Positions 1 through 5,386 of a stretch of DNA of 5,386 bases are shown one piece after another. The DNA comes from Christensenellaceae bacterium. GTDB lineage: Bacteria > Bacillota > Clostridia > Christensenellales > CAAEEZ01. Position numbers and translations under genes: made by a program. The stretch covers positions 1 to 5,386 of the forward strand of contig JAHHUG010000083.1 of the NCBI GenBank assembly GCA_020024085.1, read 5' to 3'. Position 1 is the first letter of the stretch, and every line of letters begins with the position of its first letter. The notes below the pieces were generated by a model. That model did not search any database. It was not told where the DNA came from and was given only the letters and a program-made list of their open reading frames with translations.

Positions 1-340
1 GCTTGATGTTATTTACAAGTGCACCTAGCAATCTATGATAATCTATTCCATCATGATTATAAAATTCTCTATCTTCCGTTATTAAAAATGCCATTTTAAT
101 ATTTTCGGGAATTTCATCTGGCAAAACTATATTTGAATAATATTTTGCCGTAATATCATTATTAAACCTATCGAATATCTGCAAATTTTGATAACTTAAT
201 GGTAATTTACTGATTTTAAGTGAAGAATCACTTGTAACACTCAAATAATAACTCAAAAATACAATTAAACATATTACCAATAGTATCACAAATATTTTTA
301 TAATATTTTTAAATATTCTCTTACCTTTACTACTTGTCAT
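1..340 (-). CDS. Class A penicillin-binding protein / GT51 peptidoglycan glycosyltransferase, N-terminal part (cut by left edge)
   Basis: Reading leftward from an ATG at 340-338 gives 113 residues that stay open to the window edge. A short basic cytoplasmic tail (K5, K7, R8, K11, K15) is followed by one hydrophobic segment at about residues 16-33, which fits a single-pass signal anchor. Residues 89-98 read EDREFYNHDG, matching motif 1 of family GT51 (E-D-x-x-F-x-x-H-x-G). E89 would be the catalytic glutamate that polymerises lipid II into glycan strands outside the membrane. The preceding segment (IVLPDEIPENIKMAFLIT) and the following GIDYHRLLGALVNNIK also fit the family. The reading frame is open upstream to a TAG near 434, but holds no ATG, GTG or TTG, so 340 is the only usable start. 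No clear Shine-Dalgarno site precedes it. The transpeptidase domain would lie outside the window, so a bifunctional PBP1-type enzyme is likely from the anchor layout but a monofunctional glycosyltransferase is not excluded. It is divergent from miaB and probably independent of it. Confidence 0.85.
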   Translation of the reverse strand, partial: MTSSKGKRIFKNIIKIFVILLVICLIVFLSYYLSVTSDSSLKISKLPLSYQNLQIFDRFNNDITAKYYSNIVLPDEIPENIKMAFLITEDREFYNHDGIDYHRLLGALVNNIK

Positions 341-370
341 AGTATTATTATTAACTTTTAAATAAATATT

Positions 371-398
371 ATTATATTGAGTGGTTTCTTCTTGAAAA
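371..398 (-). promoter_or_regulatory. Candidate promoter for the leftward penicillin-binding protein gene
   Basis: On the minus strand a perfect TATAAT (371-376) lies 16 bp downstream of TTTTCA (393-398), which matches 4 of 6 bases of TTGACA. Transcription would start near 364 and leave a leader of about 24 nt before the ATG at 340. The region is so AT-rich that a TATAAT by chance is plausible, so this is only a candidate. Its -35 box overlaps that of the rightward promoter. Confidence 0.35.
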
Positions 399-420
399 AA
401 TAACGAAAAAATAGTATAAT
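392..420 (+). promoter_or_regulatory. Sigma-A type promoter for the miaB-mutS-mutL operon
   Basis: TTGAAA at 392-397 (5 of 6 to consensus) and TATAAT at 415-420 (6 of 6) are separated by exactly 17 bp, the optimal spacing for the housekeeping sigma factor. There is no extended -10 TG. The expected transcription start is around 426-428, immediately before the ribosome binding site of miaB, so the untranslated leader would be only about 11-13 nt. No operator palindrome or attenuator is visible between the promoter and the gene. Confidence 0.75.
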
Positions 421-426
421 TTTTAA

Positions 427-433
427 GTGGAGG
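427..433 (+). promoter_or_regulatory. Ribosome binding site of miaB (decides the start codon)
   Basis: GTGGAGG contains GGAGG at 429-433, five bases before the ATG at 439. The GTG at 427 is in frame with miaB and could be taken for a start, but it is part of this Shine-Dalgarno sequence and has no site of its own upstream. The promoter placement also puts position 427 at about the 5' end of the transcript. Confidence 0.85.
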
Positions 434-438
434 CTAGA

Positions 439-1758
439 ATGAAAAAATATACAATTATAACTTATGGATGCCAAATGAATGTGCACGAATCGGAAAAAAT
501 TGCAGGAGCTTTAGAGGAAAGAGGTTATGTAGAAAATGCAGATGAAACAACTAGCGATGTAGTTGTATTCAATACCTGTTGCATTAGAGAAACAGCCGAG
601 CAAAAGGCTATGGGCAATATCGGTGCATTAAAACAAATTAAAAAGAAAAATAAAAATATGGTAATTATCGTTAGTGGTTGTATGTCACAACAAAAAGGAT
701 ACGACAAACTACTAAAAGAAAAATTCCCATTTATAGATATAATTGTTGGTACAACAAATCAAAGTAAAATCGGTGAGCTTCTTGATGAATATTTATTAAA
801 ACATAAGAAAATTGCTCAAATCGACAACACTGAAAAACCTGAAATCGTTGAAGTTAAATCAATCGCAAGGACAAGCTATCCTCACGCTTGGGTAAATATT
901 ACATACGGTTGCAACAACTTTTGCACCTATTGCATTGTACCTTATGTAAGAGGTAGGGAAAGAAGCAGAAACTACAAAGATATCCTTAACGATATCAACA
1001 ATTTACTAGACCAAGGATACAAAGAAATTACATTGCTTGGTCAAAATGTAAACTCTTATGGTAGCGACCTTGATGATGGAATAGACTTTGCATTCTTACT
1101 TGGCGAAATTGCAAAAATTGATAGGAAATTTAGGTTAAGATTTATGACCAGTCACCCAAAGGACCTAAATGAGAAAATTTTGGATATTATGGCTAGTTGT
1201 CCTAATATGTCAAAATGTATTCATCTTCCTTGTCAAGCAGGTAGCAGTAAAGTTTTAGCCGCAATGAACAGAAGATACACAAAGGAGCATTACTTACACC
1301 TTGTTGAAATGATAAGAGAAAAATTGCCTGAATGTGCTATTACTACTGATATTATGGTAGGTTTCCCAACCGAAACAGAAGAAGACTTTTTGGATACACT
1401 TGACCTTGTTGAAAAGTGTAGATTTAGCAGTGCATTTACCTTCATTTACTCAAGAAGAAAGGGTACTATTGCTGATAAAATGGAACAAATTCCTTATAAA
1501 ATCAAGCAAGAAAGAATCAGTAGGTTAATCAAACTTCAAAACCAAATTACTGCTGAAATTTCTGATACATATCTTGGCAAAACTGTCGAAATTTTGGTAG
1601 ATTGTATAAATAATAAAAAATCTGGTGTTGTTTGTGGTAGAACCGACGACAACAAACTTGTAAATGTTAAAGGCGACGAAAGTTTAATTGGTCAATTTAT
1701 TAATGTAAAAATTACCGATGCTAAAATGTCTGCTTTATATGGAGAAATAGTGGAGTAA
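439..1758 (+). CDS. miaB: tRNA-2-methylthio-N6-dimethylallyladenosine synthase (MiaB)
   Basis: Radical SAM methylthiotransferase that converts i6A37 to ms2i6A37 next to the anticodon of tRNAs reading codons that begin with U; a cytosolic enzyme with two [4Fe-4S] clusters. The 439-residue protein shows the full architecture. The N-terminal methylthiotransferase domain carries cluster cysteines C11 (YGCQMN), C47 (NTCCIRE) and C81 (SGCM). The radical SAM core has CxxxCxxC at C158, C162 and C165, followed by IVPYVRGRERSR. LLGQNVNSYG (200-208), HLPCQAGS (262-269) and DIMVGFPTETEEDF (from 304) are typical of MiaB rather than RimO or MtaB. A TRAM RNA-binding domain occupies about 378-439. The protein lacks the N-terminal extension of some Bacillus homologues, as many clostridial forms do. 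The start is set at ATG 439 because GGAGG lies five bases upstream; an in-frame GTG at 427 would add four residues. It ends with TAA two bases before mutS and is the first gene of the operon. Confidence 0.97.
   Translation: MKKYTIITYGCQMNVHESEKIAGALEERGYVENADETTSDVVVFNTCCIRETAEQKAMGNIGALKQIKKKNKNMVIIVSGCMSQQKGYDKLLKEKFPFIDIIVGTTNQSKIGELLDEYLLKHKKIAQIDNTEKPEIVEVKSIARTSYPHAWVNITYGCNNFCTYCIVPYVRGRERSRNYKDILNDINNLLDQGYKEITLLGQNVNSYGSDLDDGIDFAFLLGEIAKIDRKFRLRFMTSHPKDLNEKILDIMASCPNMSKCIHLPCQAGSSKVLAAMNRRYTKEHYLHLVEMIREKLPECAITTDIMVGFPTETEEDFLDTLDLVEKCRFSSAFTFIYSRRKGTIADKMEQIPYKIKQERISRLIKLQNQITAEISDTYLGKTVEILVDCINNKKSGVVCGRTDDNKLVNVKGDESLIGQFINVKITDAKMSALYGEIVE
1752..1755 (+). promoter_or_regulatory. 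Ribosome binding site of mutS inside the miaB 3' end
   Basis: GGAG at 1752-1755 sits five bases before the mutS ATG (1761) and overlaps the last codons of miaB. Ribosomes ending on miaB (TAA 1756-1758) therefore stop on top of the mutS initiation region, which suggests translational coupling or efficient re-initiation. Confidence 0.8.
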
Positions 1759-1760
1759 AT

Positions 1761-4355
1761 ATGAACGAAAAACTTTCACCAATGATGGAACACTACTTAA
1801 GTGTAAAAGAAAAATATCCTGACACCATTGTTTTTTATAGACTTGGTGACTTTTATGAAGTATTTTTTGAAGATGCAAAAGAAGTTTCTAAACTACTAGA
1901 TTTAACATTAACTGGTAGAGCTTGTGGTTTAGCCGAAAGAGCTCCTATGTGTGGCGTACCATATCACGCAGTTGATAAATACATCAGCAAACTTGTTGAA
2001 TGTGGTAAAAGAATAGCTATTTGCGAGCAACTAAGTGAGCCAAACGGCAAAACTATGGTAGAAAGAGATGTTATCCGTGTAATTAGTGCAGGAACAGTTA
2101 TTGAGGATAATATGCTTGATGCGAAAAAAAACAACTATCTTGCATCGGTATTTGTTGATAAAAAAATATCAGGTGTTGCTTGGTGCGATATGTCAACAGG
2201 CGAATTTTACCTAACAGAACTATCAAACGAAAGCAACTACCACTTATTAGAGGATTTCATTTATAGCTTTAGCCCAAGTGAAATCATTTGTAATAAAGAA
2301 GCTAAAGATATTCTTAACAACTTTGGTGCAGTAAAAATGGGTAATATGCCACAAGCAAACGAATATTATGAATGGGCATTCAACTATCAAACTGCAAAGA
2401 AAAACTTAATAAAACAATTTAATGTAGCAACCCTTGATAGCTTTGAAATTTCTGACAAAAAACAAGCTATTGTAGCAGGTGGTGCATTAATAGATTACTT
2501 AATAGAATCGCAAAAAAGAAGCCTAAATCAAATAAATACAATCAAATATATCAACAAAAATGAATATTTAACACTTGATTATAAGGCAAGCCTAAATTTA
2601 GAATTATTTGAAACATTACATACCAAAAAGAAAAAAGGTAGCTTAATTGGAGTACTTGACCATACTGAAACAGCTATGGGAAGTAGAGAATTAAGAAAAT
2701 GGATAGAACAACCTTTAAGAAACGAAGCATATATAAACGATAGGCTTGATGCAGTTGAAGAACTAAATCAAAACACAAGCATTTCAAATGATTTAATTGC
2801 TGAATTTAAGTATATTCGCGACCTTGAAAGATTAGCTGGAAAAATTGCTTTTGGTTCAGTTATGCCTAGAGATTGCTTATCTATTAGAGAATCTTTACAA
2901 ATCTTACCAGAAGTTAAAAACACCGTTTCTTCACTAAAGAGTTCTTTATTTGCTAGTATTATAGAACAGTTTGACTGTTTGGAAGATGTTAATCAATTAT
3001 TAACAAATGCTATCAATCCAAACGCACCATTACTACTAAAAGATGGTGGCTTTATAAAAGATGGCTTTAATAATGAACTTGATAACTATCGAAACATTAA
3101 TACTAATGCAAAAACTATGCTTGCAGAAATCGAAAATAAAGAAAAAGAAGAAACAGGTATTAAAAATCTAAAAATTGGATTTAACAAAGTTTTTGGTTAT
3201 TATATTGAAGTATCAAAATCAAATATTAGCGATGTACCATATCGTTATGTGAGAAAACAAACACTTACAACTGGCGAAAGATTTATTACTGACGAACTTA
3301 AACAACTAGAAGATAAAATCCTTAATGCAGAAGAAAACGCAATAAATCTTGAGTTAAAGTTATATCACGAAATAGTAGCAGTTTTAAGAGAAAATGTTAC
3401 AAAACTACAACTTTGTGCAAAGATTATCAGTATTATTGACTGTTTGAATAGTTTTAGTATTGTTAGTAAACAAAACAACTACATTAGACCAATTATTAAT
3501 AATAAAGTATCTAGTTTGAATATCGAAGATGGTAGACACCCCGTAGTTGAGGAATTAGCAGGCTCACAAAACTTTGTTCCAAACGATACAACACTAACAA
3601 AAGAAGACAACATTATGGTAATTACTGGTCCAAATATGGCAGGTAAAAGCACTTATATGAGACAAGTTGCTTTGATTGCATTAATGGCACATATGGGTTG
3701 CTTTGTTCCAGCAAGCTATGCTGAAGTACCTATTATGGATAGGATTTTTACCCGTATCGGTGCAAGCGATGACTTAACTGTTGGTCAAAGTACCTTTATG
3801 GTCGAAATGGTAGAAGTTGCTACTATCCTTAATAATGCCACTGAAAAAAGTTTATTAATCCTTGATGAAATTGGTAGAGGAACATCAACATTCGATGGAT
3901 TAAGTATTGCTTGGGCTGTTATGGAATATATTGCAAAAAATATTGGGGCATATACTTTATTTGCAACACATTATCACGAACTTACAGAGCTTGAAGGTAG
4001 ACTAAAGGGTGTAAAAAATTATCGTATATTAATTAAAGAACTTAATGATGACATAATTTTCCTACACAAGATAGCTAGAGGTGGAGCAAACAAATCTTTT
4101 GGTATTGAAGTTGCATCACTTGCAGGCGTTCCAAAAGATGTAATTAAACTTGCAAAAAAATACAATAAAGCAATTGAAAAAACCAATATCAATATGCAAC
4201 TAGATAAACCTGAGGAAGCAAAGCAAATGACATTATTTGTAGATTCAGTAGAAAGTGAAGTTGTAAAAGTTCTTAAAGAAACAAATGTAAACAATATCAC
4301 ACCTATTCAAGCACTTGCTATACTTGAAGACTTAAAATATAAGGTAGAAGAATAA
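1761..4355 (+). CDS. mutS: DNA mismatch repair protein MutS
   Basis: Mismatch-recognising ABC-type ATPase that acts as a dimer on newly replicated DNA and recruits MutL. The 864 residues match the usual MutS1 length (853-858 in E. coli and B. subtilis). The mismatch-binding domain has the Phe-x-Glu wedge in GDFYEVF (F31, E33) and the family signature ERAPMCGVPYHA. Connector and lever domains follow from about 120 to 530, with the clamp segment GFNKVFGYYIEVS starting at 473. The ATPase domain carries Walker A GPNMAGKS (623-630, K629), the signature loop STFMVEM (677-683), Walker B ILDE (D702, E703) with GRGTSTFDG after it, and ATHYHEL with H737. The C-terminus has QMTLF (822-826), a likely sliding-clamp binding motif, and a final segment (ITPIQALAILEDL) matching the usual dimerisation end. 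The presence of the F-x-E wedge excludes MutS2 and other non-repair paralogues. It starts 2 nt after miaB and overlaps mutL by one base. Confidence 0.98.
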   Translation: MNEKLSPMMEHYLSVKEKYPDTIVFYRLGDFYEVFFEDAKEVSKLLDLTLTGRACGLAERAPMCGVPYHAVDKYISKLVECGKRIAICEQLSEPNGKTMVERDVIRVISAGTVIEDNMLDAKKNNYLASVFVDKKISGVAWCDMSTGEFYLTELSNESNYHLLEDFIYSFSPSEIICNKEAKDILNNFGAVKMGNMPQANEYYEWAFNYQTAKKNLIKQFNVATLDSFEISDKKQAIVAGGALIDYLIESQKRSLNQINTIKYINKNEYLTLDYKASLNLELFETLHTKKKKGSLIGVLDHTETAMGSRELRKWIEQPLRNEAYINDRLDAVEELNQNTSISNDLIAEFKYIRDLERLAGKIAFGSVMPRDCLSIRESLQILPEVKNTVSSLKSSLFASIIEQFDCLEDVNQLLTNAINPNAPLLLKDGGFIKDGFNNELDNYRNINTNAKTMLAEIENKEKEETGIKNLKIGFNKVFGYYIEVSKSNISDVPYRYVRKQTLTTGERFITDELKQLEDKILNAEENAINLELKLYHEIVAVLRENVTKLQLCAKIISIIDCLNSFSIVSKQNNYIRPIINNKVSSLNIEDGRHPVVEELAGSQNFVPNDTTLTKEDNIMVITGPNMAGKSTYMRQVALIALMAHMGCFVPASYAEVPIMDRIFTRIGASDDLTVGQSTFMVEMVEVATILNNATEKSLLILDEIGRGTSTFDGLSIAWAVMEYIAKNIGAYTLFATHYHELTELEGRLKGVKNYRILIKELNDDIIFLHKIARGGANKSFGIEVASLAGVPKDVIKLAKKYNKAIEKTNINMQLDKPEEAKQMTLFVDSVESEVVKVLKETNVNNITPIQALAILEDLKYKVEE

Positions 4356-5386
4356 TGAAAATTAATCTATTAGATAGTTCCGTATACAATAGAATATCTG
4401 CTGGTGAGGTCGTTGAAAGACCTTCTTCAATCGTAAAAGAACTTGTAGAAAATAGTATTGATGCTGGAGCCACCGATATAACAATTAGCATTCAAGGTGG
4501 AGGAATAACATCAATTAATATTATTGATAACGGTATCGGTATTGATAAAGAAGATATTAAAAATGCATTTTTACCTCATGCTACAAGCAAAATTGAAAGC
4601 ATTGATGACCTTGACACAATTTCAACATTAGGTTTTAGAGGTGAAGCACTACCATCTATTGCAAGTATTGCAATGGTTACCTTAAAAAGTAAAACAAGTA
4701 ATAGTGATGTAGGTAAAATGGTTGAAATTCATGCAGGAGAAATTGTAAGTGAAAAAGAATGTGCTATGAATACGGGTACAAATATCCTTGTTGAAAATAT
4801 ATTTTTCAATACACCTGCAAGAAGAAAATTCTTAAAATCAACTAAATCAGAGGAGAAGTATATATCAAATCTTGTTTCAAGATTAATTATGACAAATCCT
4901 AATATATCATTTACCTATTATGCTGATAATAAAAAGATATACCAAACATTTGGTAGCAATCTTTTAGATGCCGTAGAAACCATATATGGCAAGGAAACTA
5001 CTTCAAATTTGATTGAAATCGAGAATACTTTTGGCAATTATCAAATAAAAGGTTACATCGGCAACTACAATTATTCTAAAGGAAATAAAACATATCAAAC
5101 CATAATTATTAATAATAGATTTGTTCAAGATACCACCATTTCAACAGCTGTTGCAACGGCTTATGGCGAAAAGTTAATGAAAAGAACCTATCCATTTTTT
5201 GTGTTAGAGCTTGTAATTCCTTTTGACCAAGTCGATGTAAATGTTCATCCTGCAAAAACTGAAGTAAGGTTTGTTGATGAAAGAAAAATATTTAGTTTTG
5301 TTTATCATTCTGTACAAGATTGTTTGATTAATAATGAAATGAAATCAAATAAATTTGTAAATATCCAAATAGAAGGTAGCGACACT
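4355..5386 (+). CDS. mutL: DNA mismatch repair protein MutL, N-terminal ATPase part (cut by right edge)
   Basis: GHKL-family ATPase that couples mismatch-bound MutS to downstream nicking and excision. The ATG at 4355 shares its A with the MutS stop (TAATG), and AAGG at 4341-4344 is a weak ribosome binding site, so translation probably depends on mutS. The 344 visible residues are uninterrupted and align without gaps to E. coli MutL numbering over the first hundred residues. AGEVVERP (16-23) precedes motif I ELVENSIDAG (29-38), with general base E29 and Mg-binding N33. Motif II is DNGIGI (58-63), and motif III includes HATSKI (75-80) and LGFRGEAL (92-99). NTPARRKF and DVNVHPAKTEVRF follow, the latter with ATP-contacting K301. 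The sequence ends as the variable linker begins. The C-terminal dimerisation domain, and the DQHAxxExxxxE metal site expected if this is a nicking-type MutL as in most Firmicutes, lie outside the window. Residue 74 is Pro where E. coli has Arg. Confidence 0.97.
   Translation, partial: MKINLLDSSVYNRISAGEVVERPSSIVKELVENSIDAGATDITISIQGGGITSINIIDNGIGIDKEDIKNAFLPHATSKIESIDDLDTISTLGFRGEALPSIASIAMVTLKSKTSNSDVGKMVEIHAGEIVSEKECAMNTGTNILVENIFFNTPARRKFLKSTKSEEKYISNLVSRLIMTNPNISFTYYADNKKIYQTFGSNLLDAVETIYGKETTSNLIEIENTFGNYQIKGYIGNYNYSKGNKTYQTIIINNRFVQDTTISTAVATAYGEKLMKRTYPFFVLELVIPFDQVDVNVHPAKTEVRFVDERKIFSFVYHSVQDCLINNEMKSNKFVNIQIEGSDT

Noticed and set aside
286..317. Repeated AATATTTTTA-like stretches resembling a direct repeat or inverted repeat
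   Set aside because: They encode Lys, Ile, Phe and Asn codons of the membrane-proximal part of the penicillin-binding protein and reflect base composition.
341..391. Possible terminator or operator hairpin in the AT-rich intergenic stretch
   Set aside because: Only short AT palindromes (TAATATTA-like) are present, with no GC stem or following T-run in an appropriate place; both flanking genes also point away from it.
571..588. Adjacent cysteines C47-C48 in MiaB as an altered cluster site
   Set aside because: C47 is the conserved ligand; the following position varies in the family (Ser, Ala, Thr or Cys), so the extra cysteine is not remarkable.
525..707. 60-residue minus-strand open frame inside miaB
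   Set aside because: It lies fully antisense to strongly conserved MiaB codons, has no ribosome binding site that I can see, and its composition mirrors the opposite strand.
4019..4300. 93-residue minus-strand open frame inside mutS
   Set aside because: It is antisense to the conserved MutS C-terminus. Its Ser/Leu/Phe-rich translation is what reverse reading of Lys/Glu/Asn-rich AT-rich codons gives.
1..5386. An undescribed defence, mobile or RNA-based system
   Set aside because: Apart from the intergenic 98 bases, nearly every base is accounted for by four recognisable conserved genes, and I saw no repeats, att sites, RNA folds or unknown ORFs.

Overview
The window is AT-rich (roughly one third G+C by eye). 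Arginine is mostly AGA/AGG, the standard code is used (no in-frame TGA, TGG for Trp), and Shine-Dalgarno sites are GGAG-like. Together with the gene order miaB-mutS-mutL this points to a low-GC Firmicute, most likely a member of the Clostridia. I cannot place it more finely from the sequence alone.

Layout: positions 1-340 (minus strand) hold the N-terminal part of a membrane-anchored peptidoglycan glycosyltransferase of the class A penicillin-binding protein type, running off the left edge. Positions 341-438 are a short divergent intergenic region with a near-consensus sigma-A promoter (TTGAAA, 17 bp, TATAAT) for the rightward genes and a weaker candidate promoter for the leftward gene. From 439 to the right edge three genes run on the plus strand with almost no spacing: miaB (439-1758, tRNA methylthiotransferase), mutS (1761-4355, mismatch recognition ATPase) and mutL (from 4355, cut by the right edge after 344 residues). 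MiaB and MutS are separated by 2 nt. MutS and MutL overlap by one base (TAATG).

The three rightward genes look like one operon joining a tRNA anticodon-loop modification enzyme to the two core mismatch repair proteins. MutS binds mispairs and, through its C-terminal QMTLF motif, probably the replication clamp. MutL is then recruited as the ATP-driven matchmaker. MiaB acts on i6A37 of tRNAs reading UNN codons and is linked to repair only by position. Many bacteria place miaA and hfq after mutL, but nothing beyond mutL is visible here.

I found no mobile element, CRISPR array, RNA gene, riboswitch or unknown system. The points worth a second look are modest: the miaB start codon, the overlapping divergent promoters with a very short leader, the unusually tight coupling, and an A8 tract inside mutS.
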